From: Brucella oryzae
GTDB taxonomy: Bacteria; Pseudomonadota; Alphaproteobacteria; Rhizobiales; Rhizobiaceae
Length of the DNA: 64,000 nucleotides
NCBI GenBank assembly: GCA_012103035.1
Contig: JAAVLL010000001.1
Location: forward strand, 186,001 to 250,000
Reading direction: 5' to 3'
Made by a program: the position numbers and the translations under genes. This document shows positions 44,361-54,858 of the stretch, piece after piece (positions within the stretch are counted from its first letter, which is position 1; each line of letters begins with the position of its first letter). Below the pieces are notes generated by a model, which was not told the origin of the DNA, ran no database searches, and worked only from the letters and a program-made list of their open reading frames with translations.

Positions 44361-44788
44361 CAGATGTCGTTCGCATCTAGTCTGCCCATGCGGCAGACTT
44401 CGATCCATTCGTCTTCCGTTACGGGCTGTACCGAAAGCCGCATCGAGGTGACGAGCGCCATCTTTTCCAATTTCGGATTGGCCTTCACATCTTTCAGCGT
44501 CACCGGCTTCGGCATGTCGCGGACAGCTTTGATATCCACGCATTCCCAGCGCGGATCGTCCGTCGTGCTGTCGGGATGCGCCAATGCGCAGACCTCGACA
44601 ATGCCGACCACTTCCAGCCCTTCATTGGAATGGTAGAAGAAGCCCTTGTCGCCCAGTTTCATGGCGCGCATGTTGTTGCGCGCCTGATAATTGCGCACAC
44701 CGTCCCACTGCTCGCCTTTTTCGCCACGGGCTTTCTGCATTTCCCATGACCATTTGAACGGTTCGGATTTGAATAGCCAATAAGCCAT
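44360..44788 (-). CDS. EVE-domain protein
   Basis: An intact 142-residue EVE (PUA-like) protein. It starts MAYWLFKSEPFKWSWE and has WDGVRNYQARNNMRAMKLGDKGFFYHSNEG, the core of the fold. EVE domains bind modified bases in DNA or RNA; the ligand here is unknown. It is coupled to the methyltransferase gene and follows the YciI gene after 12 bases. Confidence 0.9.
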   Translation of the reverse strand: MAYWLFKSEPFKWSWEMQKARGEKGEQWDGVRNYQARNNMRAMKLGDKGFFYHSNEGLEVVGIVEVCALAHPDSTTDDPRWECVDIKAVRDMPKPVTLKDVKANPKLEKMALVTSMRLSVQPVTEDEWIEVCRMGRLDANDI

Positions 44789-44800
44789 CAGTCATGAGCC

Positions 44801-45090
44801 TCAAGCGTTGGCCGGATTGTTGATCGCCCAGTTCCATGGACGCACGGTCACGTCCTGAAACAGGCCTGCCAGTGCATAGGGATCATTGGCGGCGATCTTT
44901 TCTGCAGCAGCCTTGTCGGCGGCTTCGACGACCACAAGGCTGCCGTTCGGCTTGCCGTCTTCACCGAGGAAGGGGCCTGCGAATTTCAACCCGTCACCAA
45001 GACCCTTGAGATAGTCGAGATGCGCAGGGCGCGTGTCGAGGCGCACTTGCAAATGGTCCGGCTTGTCGTTGCACAGAAGAGCAAAAGCAT
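44801..45090 (-). CDS. YciI-family protein (one frameshift)
   Basis: A small dimeric ferredoxin-like protein of unknown function. After restoring one base in the run at 45083-45086, it begins MLFALLCNDKPDHLQVRL and continues HLDYLKGLGDGLKFAGPFLGEDGKPNGSLVVVEA and ANDPYALAGLF, typical of YciI, with the conserved histidine and aspartate. Repaired length is 96 residues. It sits between gpsA and the EVE gene. Confidence 0.87.
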
Positions 45091-45110
45091 TGTCAATTAT
45101 CCTTTCCGTT

Positions 45111-45163
45111 CGAGCATGATCTTGTCCGAAAACCGGTTCCCACTTTTCGGGATCACGCTCTAA
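45111..45163. repeat. Short copy of dispersed repeat family A
   Basis: GAGCATGATCTTGTCCGAAA, then ACCGGTTCCCACTTTTCGGGATCACGCTCT. It shares the CCGAAAACCG and CACTTTTCGGGAT.CGCTCT blocks with 35912-36015. The pair CCGAAAA..TTTTCGG makes a hairpin. It touches the gpsA stop and may serve as the 3' structure of the gpsA mRNA. Confidence 0.65.
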
Positions 45164-46138
45164 TCTTCGGTCTTGAGTGGTCGGTTGAGCAAAGCCGTTA
45201 CGGCTTCGTCAATGGTGATGATGCCGTCAAGCAGCGCGCCTGTTGCATCGATGATGGGTGCGGAGATAGCATGCTTGCGGCATAATTCGGCGGCAATCGG
45301 TGCGGTCGCTACGCCTTCGGCAAGCGGGCGATTGGTCAGATCCTCGCCACGCCCGAGTGCCAATCCATAGGAATAATTGCGCGATTGCGACGACGAGCAG
45401 GTCAGCATCAGATCGCCGAGGCCGGAAAGGCCCATGATGGTTTCGGGCCTTGCACCCATGGCCTGACCGATGCGGCGCAGTTCGGCAAATCCGCGTGTGA
45501 CGAGTGCAGCCTGCGCGCTGGCGCCAAAGCCGCGCCCGACGGCAGCACCGGCGGCAATGGCCAGCACATTTTCAGGGCACCGCCGATTTCGACGCCCTTG
45601 AGATCGGTTGTCGAATAGCAGCGGAAAGCCGGGCCGGATAAAAGTGCTGCGAGCTGGTCGGCAGTTGCCGCATCCTCGCAGGCAACTGTCACTGCGGTCG
45701 GAAGCCCGCGCGCCACGTCGGTGGCGAAACTCGGACCGGAAAGGGCGGCGATCCGGTGGTTTGGCAGGACTTCCGCCACGACCTCCGACATCAGCCGTCC
45801 GGTGCTGCGTTCGATCCCCTTGGCGCAAAGCACCATGGGTGCGCCTTGCGGAATGAGGCCACTCAATTCAGACAGTCCGGCGCGCATGGCCTGCGCCGGG
45901 ATGACGGCCAGAACCGCATTCGCATGTTCGACGACAGCCGCCGCATCCGTGCTTGCATGTATTGCGGGGAAAGCGCGATTTCGCCCAGATAGCGCGGATT
46001 GCGGTGTGTCCGGTTGATCGCTTCGACAGTCTCGTCGTCGCGGGCATAAAGCCATGTGTCGTGGCCGCTGGTGCTTGCCATGGCCGCAAGGGCGGTGCCC
46101 CAGGCGCCGCCGCCCAGAATGGCAATTTTCGTGCTCAT
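45160..46138 (-). CDS. gpsA: Glycerol-3-phosphate dehydrogenase [NAD(P)+] (two frameshifts)
   Basis: GpsA makes sn-glycerol 3-phosphate from DHAP for phospholipid synthesis. It has [18 protein letters not shown] at the N-terminus, [37 protein letters not shown], and [21 protein letters not shown] in the helical domain. One base is missing from 45966-45969 and one from 45569-45572. Repaired length is 326 residues. Its ATG overlaps the tsaD stop by 4 bases. Confidence 0.94.
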
Positions 46139-47214
46139 GCCTTGGCTCCCCGTCGCCCGGTTCCGATCAGCGGTGCGGACTTTTCATCGAGCGGCCAGCG
46201 CGAGCGCGGCGCAAGGTCAAGCTTGTCGGGAGCCTCGGTTGCGGCGCGTTCAGCCCCGGCCCAGGCGATCATCGCGGCATTGTCGGTGCAAAGGTCAAGC
46301 GGCGGCGCGATGAAGCTGAAACCGTGGCGGGCGCAAAGCGTTTCGAGTGCTGCGCGCAGGGTCTTGTTGGCTGCGACCCCGCCGGCCACGACAAGCGCCG
46401 GTGTTTCGCAATCGTGGAATTCATTTCTGAAACGTTCGAGCGAACGGCCCACCCGGTCGGACAGAGTGTCGGCAACCGCCGCCTGGAAAGATGCGCACAT
46501 ATCAGCCACGTCCTGATCCGACAAGGGAACGAGTTCGGTTGCCGCCTGGCGCACTGCCGTCTTAAGACCGGAAAAGGAAAAGTCGAGCCGTGCTTCGCCT
46601 TTCAATGGCCGCGGCAGGGCGAATCGCTTCGGATCGCCCTGAAGCGCCATGCGTTCGACCGCCGGACCGCCCGGATAGGTGAGGCCCAGAAGCTTTGCCG
46701 TCTTGTCGAAGGCTTCGCCAAGTGCATCGTCAATCGTGGTGCCAAGGCGTTCATAATCGCCAATGCCGCGCACGAGCACCATTTGCGTGTGACCGCCGGA
46801 AACGAGCAGCAGCAAATAGGGAAAAGGCAGGCCATCGGTTAGCCGCGCCGTCAAGGCGTGGCCCTCCAGATGATTGACGGCATAAAACGGCTTTTGCGCC
46901 GCCATGGCCAGCGCCTTGGCGGTCATCAGCCCGACGATCAGCCCGCCGATCAGTCCCGGTCCCGCTGTAGCTGCCACCGCGTCAACGTCGACAAGTTTCA
47001 TGTCGGCATCGTCCAGCGCGCGGGCAACCAGCCGGTCCAGCGCTTCGACATGGGCGCGGGCGGCAATCTCCGGCACCACGCCGCCATAGGGTTCGTGTTC
47101 TGCGATCTGGCTTAAAACCACATTGGACAGAATCCGTCCTTCGCCCTTCCCGTCACGTTCGACGATAGCGGCGGCTGTTTCGTCGCAACTTGTTTCTATT
47201 CCAAGAATGCGCAT
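46135..47214 (-). CDS. tsaD: tRNA threonylcarbamoyltransferase TsaD
   Basis: TsaD transfers threonylcarbamoyl to A37 of ANN-reading tRNAs, together with TsaB and TsaE. The intact 359-residue protein has [28 protein letters not shown], the metal-binding [23 protein letters not shown] and [15 protein letters not shown]. It is upstream of, and coupled to, gpsA, and is divergent from hemC. This tsaD-gpsA pairing is common in alphaproteobacteria. Confidence 0.96.
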   Translation of the reverse strand: MRILGIETSCDETAAAIVERDGKGEGRILSNVVLSQIAEHEPYGGVVPEIAARAHVEALDRLVARALDDADMKLVDVDAVAATAGPGLIGGLIVGLMTAKALAMAAQKPFYAVNHLEGHALTARLTDGLPFPYLLLLVSGGHTQMVLVRGIGDYERLGTTIDDALGEAFDKTAKLLGLTYPGGPAVERMALQGDPKRFALPRPLKGEARLDFSFSGLKTAVRQAATELVPLSDQDVADMCASFQAAVADTLSDRVGRSLERFRNEFHDCETPALVVAGGVAANKTLRAALETLCARHGFSFIAPPLDLCTDNAAMIAWAGAERAATEAPDKLDLAPRSRWPLDEKSAPLIGTGRRGAKA

Positions 47215-47277
47215 TTGCGGTTAGACCCTGCCTGTCTCATAATTCATTGAAAAATCCGGTACCATGGACGACGCAAT

Positions 47278-48220
47278 ATGCAAACAGCATCCTTGAAGAA
47301 TGGCACGTTGAAGATAGGCACGCGGGGCAGCAAGCTTGCTCTCGCCCAGGCTTACGAGACACGTCGCCGCCTGATGGAGGCACATGGTCTGCCGGAAGAA
47401 GCCATCGAAATCATTCCCATGTCGACAGCGGGCGACCGCATTCAGGATCGCGCGCTTTCCGAGATCGGGGCAAGGGACTTTTACCGAAGAAATCGAGCTG
47501 GCGCTGACGGAAGGGCGAATCGATCTTGCCGTCCATTCGACCAAGGATATGCCGACGGTTCTGCCTGATGGTCTTCATCTTTCCATTTTCCTTGAGCGCG
47601 AAGATCCGCGTGATGCCTTTATCGGTCGTACGGCTTCCCGCCTTCTCGATCTGCCGCAGGGCGCGACGGTCGGTTCGTCATCATTGCGCCGTCAGGCTTT
47701 GATCCGCCGCCTTCGTCCTGACCTTCAAGTGGTGATTTTCCGCGGCAATGTCGAGACGCGGTTGCGTAAGCTGGACGCCGGAGAAGTCGACGGGACGTTT
47801 CTCGCCTGTGCGGGCTTGCGGCGTCTGGGTCTTGGCGATGTCATTACCGAACTCGTCGATCCGGAAAGTTTCCCGCCCGCGCCGGGACAGGGCGCCATCG
47901 GGATTGAGACACGTATCGGTGACGTGCGCATCGATGCGCTGCTGGAACCCCTTGCGCATCGCGAAACCGGTATTGCGCTTGCCTGCGAGCGGGCATTTCT
48001 GGCCGCGCTTGACGGGTCATGCCGCACGCCGATTGCCGGTCTTGCAACAGTGAACGGCGATAGGGTTTCGTTCCACGGCATGATTTTGAAACCGGATGGG
48101 ACCGAGGCGCACGAGACACGAGCGGAAGGTCCGGTATCGAACGCTGCCGCACTCGGTACGGAAGCCGCAGAATATCTGCGCGCGAAGGCCGGTCCCCAAT
48201 TCTTCGAGGGCTGGGAGTAG
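47278..48220 (+). CDS. hemC: Porphobilinogen deaminase (two missing bases)
   Basis: HemC polymerises four porphobilinogens into hydroxymethylbilane. It has [14 protein letters not shown], then [56 protein letters not shown], and [20 protein letters not shown] with the cysteine that holds the dipyrromethane cofactor. One G is missing from 47467-47470 and one T from 47479-47482. Repaired length is 314 residues, the Brucella length. hemD follows at once. Confidence 0.95.
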
Positions 48221-48222
48221 AT

Positions 48223-48956
48223 TTGGCGGAGCCAGCACAAATCCCATCTCGCGGCCGCGTTCTGGTGACGCGACCGCAACCGGCTGGCTCGCGGACCGCC
48301 GCAAAACTGGCGTCGAGGGGCTATGAGCCGGTTCTGCTTCCGCTCAGCCGGACTGTTGCGCTTTCTTTTGCTGTACCAGAAGGCCCGTTTGCGGCTTTGA
48401 CGGTAACGAGCGCCCATGCCTTTCACCACATCGACACGGAACAGTTGAAGCCGTTTCTTGGCTTACCGCTCTTTGCCGTGGGGCAGGGAACAGCGCAGGC
48501 GGCGCGGAAGGCCGGGTTCGGTCAGGTGATCGATGGCGGCGGCGATGCGGTTCGTCTCGCGGCGGCGATGCGGTGCGATCTTCCCCAACAATCTCGTGTT
48601 CTTTATCTCGCTGGTCGCGTACGCCAGCCGGTGTTCGAAGACGAGATGCGGGCTGCGAAACTCGATATGCGTGTGGTGGATGTCTACGATACGGAGACGG
48701 TTTCCTATGCGACCGCTGCACTTCTGGACGTGCTTCATGGCGCGCCTTTTGTCGCGGTCATGCTTTATTCCGGCGTTGCTGCGACGAGCTTCGTTGAAGC
48801 GATGCGTGAAATCACACCGCCTTTTGACGAGAAAACGCGGTTTTGTGCATTTCTGCCCGTGTGGCTGACTGCCTGCCGCCGATCTGGCGGGCAAATGCCC
48901 TTGTGGCAGACCATCCCGATGAAGCAGGACTTTTCCGGCTGTTTGCCAAACTTTGA
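48223..48956 (+). CDS. hemD: Uroporphyrinogen-III synthase (one frameshift)
   Basis: HemD closes and inverts ring D to make uroporphyrinogen III. It begins with RGRVLVTRPQPAGSRTAAKL and contains LYLAGRVRQPVFEDEM and VMLYSGVAATSFVEAM, typical of the family. The best start is a TTG at 48223, three bases after the hemC stop, with GGGAG 7 bases before it. One T is missing from 48841-48844; repair brings the stop to 48956 and gives 244 residues, ending LFRLFAKL. Confidence 0.87.
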
Positions 48957-49039
48957 CTCATTTCGGCGCAACCTTCCTTCATCTGGCGATTTTATCTGTT
49001 AGAGTCTGAGGCAACCAATCGGCATTTACGAGAGGATCC

Positions 49040-50395
49040 ATGGCGAAACCCGGCACTCCGCGACATTCCAAACCGGCCCGTAATCCTGTGACGATCAATC
49101 TCGATCCATCGGACGTGAAGCGGGTTGACGAACCGGCGAAGGCGATGCCAGACGCGGAGCCGGTAGGAAATTTTCGAAACCTCAGAACCCAAAGCCGGAA
49201 ACCCCGAAGCCTGCATCACCCAAACCGGACGCGGCAACCGCCGAAAAGACCCCGAAGACGGAAACGCCGGAAAGTTCGACATATACCAAGCCGCCCTTTA
49301 CCTCGGGCGTGAAACCAGAAACCCAGCAGCCTGCGCAAAAGAACGGGACGGGGGCGTCGCATCTTCTGGCTGGTATCGCCGGTGGTATTATCGGGCTCGG
49401 CGGCTTGCTTGCGCTGCAATGGGGCAATGTAATTCCCTCTCCAGGCGCAAGAGTGGCAGCGGAACAGCTGGCGCATATGGAGCAGCAGATCGCCGATCTG
49501 CGGAGCAATCCGACACCTGCGCCCCTGGACGATGCAAGCCGTGCGCAACTTGCATCTCTGGAAAAGAATGTGCAGGCAGCCGAGATCAAGGCGGAAGCGG
49601 TCGCAGGTTCGTTGGCCGATCTTCAGCAGCAATTCGCGGCCTTGCCGAAAGAGGCGGACAGGAAGTGGCGGCCGATACCTCTGCCCTGACAGAGCGGTTG
49701 GACGCGCTGGAAAACAAGCTTTCAGCGACGCAAAGCCGGGCCGATGAGGCGAGCGCCGGAGTGACGGGAAACAGCGGTACGATTTCATCGCTCGAATCGA
49801 AACTGACATCCCTGCAGGAAAAGGTCACTCAGGCTTCACGCCAGCCCGACGCGACGGCGCTCATTGCGGCAAATGCGCTGAAAATGGCGATCGATCGTGG
49901 CGGTTCGTTCAAGACGGAGCTCGACACTTACGCTTCGGTTGCTCCAAATGCCGCGTCCATCGAAAAACTGCGCGCTTTCGCCGACAAGGGCGTGCCGACC
50001 GTTGCCGATCTGAATGCGTGGTTTGGTGCAGTCGCGAACCGGATTGTCGCGACCGAAAACAAACTGCCTGCCGATGCCGGGATTTGGGACCAGCTTGTCG
50101 CCAGCGCCAGGGGCTGGTCAGTGTGCGCCCTGTTGCAGGCAATGTCAGCGGCACCGGGGTCGGGCCGATCACGGCCCGCATGGAGGCCGCGATTCAGGCT
50201 GGCGATCTGGAGCGGGCTCTTGGCGAATGGGAGCAACTGCCTGCCGATGCAAAGGCAGCCTCGCAGGAATTTGCCGACCAGGTGCGGGCGCGGCGTGATG
50301 CGGATATACTTGTACAGCGTCTCGTTGCGGACAGCCTGAAACCGAAGGTTTCGGCAGGTGAAACCAGCGGGGCTCCGGCCTCTTCCGGTCAATAG
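49040..50395 (+). CDS. Mitofilin/Mic60-like membrane protein (three frameshifts)
   Basis: The alphaproteobacterial relative of mitochondrial Mic60. It has a Pro/Lys/Thr-rich N-terminus, one membrane helix (ASHLLAGIAGGIIGLGGLLAL), a long coiled coil (LAHMEQQIADLRSN to TSLQEKVTQAS), and a C-terminal mitofilin-type domain with FADKGVPTVADLNAWF and RALGEWEQLPADAKAASQEFADQVRAR. Bases are missing near 49168, 49661 and 50111. Repaired length is 452 residues. It lies between hemD and hemY, the conserved place of this gene in alphaproteobacteria. Confidence 0.85.
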
Positions 50396-50406
50396 GAGGC
50401 GGGCCG

Positions 50407-52058
50407 ATGCTGCGTGTCCTGTTCTATCTCGTCATTGTTGCTGCGCTTGGTTTCGGCTTTGCCTGGCTTGCGGACCGTCCGGGCGAACTCGATGTCACCT
50501 TCGCGGGTAACCATTATAATGTGCCGCTGATAACTGCCGTTGCGGGGATCGTTGCCATTGTCGCGGCCATTCTCATTCTGTGGTGGCTGATTAAGAGCAT
50601 TATCCAGTCTCCTACACACTGCGCCGGCATTTTCGCGCGCGCAAGCGTGATCGTGGCTATCAGTCGCTGTCAACCGGATTGATTGCAGCCGGTGCCGGCG
50701 ATGCGGAAGCAGCGCGCCGCATGACCAAACAGGCGGGCAAGCTGCTCAGCTCCGACCAGGAACCCCTGATAAAGCTTCTCGAAGCGCAGACCGCGATGCT
50801 GGAAGGGCGCACGGAAGATGCTCGCAGGGGCTTTGAGGCGATGGTGGAAGACCCCGAGACACGCCTGCTCGGTCTGCGTGGGCTTTATATCGAAGCCCAG
50901 CGCGTCGGTGCACGTGAAGCCGCCAATCATTATGCCGCCGAAGCTGCTGCCCAAGCGCCGCAGCAGTGGGCCTCGTCGGCCATGATGGGGCAGCTTTGTG
51001 CAGAGGGTGATTGGGATGCGGCGCTGAAGCTTGTCGACGCGCGCAAGCAGGCGCTTAGCCATAGCAAGGATGTGGTGAAGAAGGAACGCGCCGCACTGTT
51101 GACCGCCAAGGCGATGGCGGTGGTCGATGTCGATCATGCACGGGCCAAGGCGATGGCGCTGGAGGCGAACAAGCTCGCGCCCGACCTGGTGCCCGCCGCC
51201 GTGGTTGCTGCGCGTGCTCTTTTCGCCGATGGTGATGTGCGGAAAGGCTCGAAAATTCTGGAAGCGGCCTGGAAGCGGTTTCCGCATCCCGATATCGCTT
51301 CAACCTATGTCTATGCCCGGTCCGGCGATACAGCACAGGATCGCCTGAAGCGCGCCAAGCATCTTGTATCGCTGCGCTCCAACAATGTCGAAGGCAGTCT
51401 TGTTCTCGCTCGGGCTGCCTATGAGGCAGGCGATTATCGTTTTGCTCGCGACAATGCCGAGCAGGTCCTGCGCGCTTCGCCGCGTGAAAGCGCCTATCTG
51501 CTGCTTGCCGATATTGAAGAAGCTGAAACCGGCGATCAGGGCAAGGTTCGTGAATGGCTGGCGCGCGCCGTCAAGGCGCCGCGCGATCCCGCGTGGACTG
51601 CCGATGGCTATGTTTCCGAACAATGGTCACCGGTATCGCCGGTTACAGGGCGGCTCAACAGTTTCGAGTGGAAAGTTCCCGTCGTGGAACTTGCTCCAGC
51701 GATTGAAGCGGAAAAGCCCGAAATCAAGGGCCCGGTGGAAGCGAAGTCGGTCAATCAGATTGTTCTGACAGAGCCTCGGGACAAGGCTGACGCGGCGGAA
51801 ATATCTGCCCCTGTGGAGCGAACGCCGCCGGTTCAGGAGGTGGAGGAAGCTGAAGTCGTCGTTCCTGCTGCCGAGCCTGTCAGACTGACGCCGGTCCCTC
51901 CGGCACAAAAGGCCGACGAGGCGCGGCCTCCCATGGCCGATGTGGTGGCAGACGATGCAGAGGGCGAGCCGCACCGCGCTCATATCGTGGTAGACGATCC
52001 GGGCGTCGACGAAAGCAAATCTTCGCAGAAGGCGCAGAGCGGATTGAAGCTTTTCTGA
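50407..52058 (+). CDS. hemY: HemY-type membrane protein with TPR repeats (one frameshift)
   Basis: This is the HemY of the hemCDXY cluster, not protoporphyrinogen oxidase. It has two N-terminal membrane helices (YLVIVAALGFGFAWLAD and AVAGIVAIVAAILILWWLI), the HemY_N domain, helical TPR-like repeats over the middle, and a Glu/Pro/Val-rich acidic tail from about residue 400. One C is missing near 50610. Repaired length is 550 residues. Its exact role in heme synthesis is unclear. It starts 11 bases after the Mic60 gene. Confidence 0.87.
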
Positions 52059-52239
52059 TCAGGCTTTCCGCGAATCGTTGCCGAAAAACAACGCTGCGTA
52101 TCTCTTGGGCGGCAAACGGCGGTGTAAGACAGTTTACCGCCTTGCCTGGTGCATTTAGCCCGTTACCTTCGATGTTGCTAACTAAATATCCGGGAACCGG
52201 TTTACAGTCGGCAAGCAGTGAATGTGGCAGCGAGGGTAA

Positions 52240-52717
52240 ATGTTCGATCGTCTCTTGGATTTTTGAAGGAACTTCCGTCTAATAGTTTTCGCGACCGGAG
52301 CGAAAAATTTTCCAATGACGATCCAAGGCTGGCCGCTGCCGCTCTGCTCTATCACATCATGGACGCCGACGGCGAAACACGTGAAAGCGAGCGGAAGAAG
52401 CTTTCGTCCATGCTATCGCTGAAATATGGCTTGAAAGGCGATAGCCTGAAACGGCTGATCCGTGCGGCGGAAAAGGCCGATCAGGAAGCAATCGACCCGT
52501 CAGATTTCACGTCGGTTCTGAAGCGGCAGCTCGACTATCAGGCACGTTTAGACCTGATTGGTCTGATGTGGAAATGGTCTATGCCGATGGCAAGGTGAGT
52601 GAAGTCGAGGCCGACGTGATGTGGCGTGTGGCCGAACTCGTCGGCATCCGGCAAGATGACCGTAATGCCATTCAGGATCGTATGGACAAGGTGGACCGCA
52701 GCACCTCCGCTTCCTGA
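52240..52717 (+). CDS. TerB-family protein (two frameshifts)
   Basis: A small all-helical TerB-like protein. After repair it starts MFDRLLDFLKELPSN and contains AAALLYHIMDADGETRESERKKL and LIGLMWEMVYADGKVSEVEADVMWRVAEL, the paired acidic D-x-D/E motifs that bind metal in TerB. One T is missing near 52255 and one G near 52568. Repaired length is 159 residues. No other tellurite-resistance genes are present, so a stress role is only a family inference. Confidence 0.85.
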
Positions 52718-52739
52718 CGGATTCCTATATTTCGGACGA

Positions 52740-53982
52740 TCAGGTCCGTCCTTGCAAATGACGGGCTTTGCGCAATTGCGGGAACATGGCCGCCCAGGCA
52801 ATCGCAACGGCGATCGATCCCAAACCGCCGATGACGACGGCGGGAACAGCGCCGATAGCAGCCGCCATCAGGCCAGCGCGGAATTCGCCCAGCTCGTTCG
52901 ATGCGCCGACAAAGACCATGTTGACGGCATTGACGCGACCGCGTACGTGATCGGGCGTCCAAAGCTGCATAAGCGTCTCGCGGATATAGACGCTGATCAT
53001 GTCAGCGGCACCCGCAAGTGCCAGGGCAACGACGGACAACCATGTCAGAGTTGAGACACCGAAAATAATATTGAAGAAGCCGAAGAGGCCGACGAAGACG
53101 AACATCACGCGCCCCGCATGGTCGCGGATCGGGTGTCCCGCCAGCCAGATTGCTGTCAGAACAGCGCCGATGCCCGGAGCGGAGCGTAGCAGTCCCAGGC
53201 CCCAGGGGCCGAGATCAAGATGTCGCGTGCATAAATGGGGAGCAGAGCCACTGTTCCGCCGAGGAGAACGGCAAAGAGATCGAGCGAAATCGCGCCAAGG
53301 ACGATCTTTTCCCTCCAGATGTAGCGGAAACCGGCCAACATGCTCGTCAGCGAACGATGTTCGGCAAGTGTATGCTGCTTGGGCTTTGGAATGGAAAAGA
53401 TCAGGAACGAACCGATCAGCAGGAAAACCGTTGCCACGGAATAGGCAGCAACCGGCGAAATGCCATAAAGCAATCCACCTGCAACCGGGCCAACAATTGT
53501 CGCGACCTGCCAAGCAGATGAATTCCATGAAACGGCGTTGGCAAAGTCTTCAGTCGGCACGAGATTGACGACCAGCGAAGCGGAAGAAGGTCCGAAAATG
53601 CGCGTGCCACGCCAAAAGTGTCAGTGCAGCAAAACGGTCAGGGGCTCGAACAGACCTGTAAGGGTCAGACAGAGCAGTAATGCCGTCACTATGCTTTCCA
53701 GAATGAGCGAGAGGCCCATAATGAAGCGTCTGCCGAAACGGTCGGCAGTGGCCCCGGTGACCAGAACCAGCAACAGGGCGGGCAGAAACTGCACCAGCCC
53801 GACCATGCCCAGATTGAACGCATCGCGGGTGAGGTCATAAATCTGCCAGCCCACCGAAACGCTTACGATCTGGACCGCAAATGCGCTCAGGAAGCGGGCA
53901 CCCCAATATTTTTGAAGGCAGAGTGCCGGAATGCGGCATAACGATCCGCAGAAGAAGCGTCGGTGGAAGGGGCATTGCTCAC
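52740..53982 (-). CDS. MFS transporter (frameshifted at several sites)
   Basis: A twelve-helix major facilitator protein of the EntS/multidrug-like group. Segments in order are SVSVGWQIYDLTRDAFNLGMVGLVQFLP, ATADRFGRRFIM, NAVSWNSSAWQVATIVGPVAGGLLYG, GLLRSAPGIGAVLTAIWLAG and TLMQLWTPDHVRGRVNAVNMVF. Bases are missing at 53909-53913 (T on this strand), three between 53590 and 53640, and one near 53214. Repaired length is 415 residues if it starts at the GTG at 53982. The start is unsure because a repeat fragment touches it. Substrate unknown. Confidence 0.8.
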
Positions 53983-53986
53983 AACA

Positions 53987-54012
53987 TCTAAAGCATCTCC
54001 AGCAAAAGCGAT
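53987..54012. repeat. Fragment of repeat family B
   Basis: CTAAAGCATCTCCAGCAAAAGCG matches one end of the family B elements (CATTTCCAGCAAAAGTGCG at 28600). The rest of the element is absent. It abuts the MFS start codon. Confidence 0.5.
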
Positions 54013-54130
54013 TCTGCGTTGGATATGCGCGACAACAGGAAGGTAGATGTTATTTACAGTATCCTTCCCATGATCGGAACCATTTTTGTGACTGGTGGCC
54101 GGGCTAAATACAGGGTGGTTTCGAAACGAG

Positions 54131-54154
54131 AAAGGCCGGATTGGACCGGCCTTT
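54131..54154. terminator. Terminator downstream of aqpZ
   Basis: A perfect 9-bp stem (AAAGGCCGG with CCGGCCTTT) around ATTGGA, 20 bases after the aqpZ stop on the minus strand. Confidence 0.75.
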
Positions 54155-54173
54155 CGGGTGTAGTTTCTCTGGA

Positions 54174-54858
54174 TTAATCCTTGCCGAGCAAGCCTTTCCA
54201 GATGATCGCACCGATCGCGGCGCCGACGAGTGGTGCTACCCAGAACAGCCAGAGCTGGCTGAGCGCGGCTGTCTCTGCGAAGAGCGCCACACCGGTCGAA
54301 CGAGCGGGGTTGACCGACGTATTGGTGACCGGGATCGAAATCAGATGGATCAAGGTCAGACCGAGACCGATGGCAATTGGAGCAAAGCCAGCCGGAGCCA
54401 GCGACGAGGTGGAGCCCAGAATGATGATGAGGAAGAAGGCCGTCAGGATGATTTCAATGAGCAGGCCTGCCATCATGCTGTAGCCGCCGGGAGAAAGTTC
54501 GCCATAGCCGTTCGAGGCGAGGCCACCCGCTGAAAAGCCATCCTTGCCCGAAGCGATGAGGAAGAGCACGGCTGCGGCTGCGATGGCGCCAAGAACCTGC
54601 GCGACCCAGTAAGGGATCAGGTCTTTGGCCGGGAGACGGCCAGCTACCATGAGACCCAAGGAAACGGCTGGGTTGAAATGACCGCCGGAAATGCCGCCCA
54701 CAGCATAGGCCATGGTCAGGACAGTCAAGCCGAAAGCGAGGGCGACGCCAAGAAAACCGATGCCCAGTTCAGGGAAGGCTGCGGCCAAGATCGCGCTGCC
54801 GCACCCCGAAAACGAGCCAGAATGTTCCGAAAAATTCAGCCGACAATTTGTTCAGCAT
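54174..54858 (-). CDS. aqpZ: Aquaporin Z (one frameshift site)
   Basis: A water channel. It has both half-helix motifs, [12 protein letters not shown] and [13 protein letters not shown], and six helices, with the arginine of the selectivity filter after the second NPA. Two Gs are missing from the coding-strand run (C run at 54804-54807 here), close to the N-terminus. Repair gives [25 protein letters not shown] and 228 residues, the length of the characterised Brucella AqpZ. Confidence 0.94.

Noticed and set aside
44360..44788. EVE-domain protein as part of a modification-dependent restriction system
   Set aside because: It is a stand-alone EVE protein with no nuclease fusion, and its neighbours are metabolic genes.
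52240..52717. TerB gene as part of a tellurite or stress-resistance island
   Set aside because: No terZACDEF partners are nearby; the neighbours are an MFS transporter and hemY.
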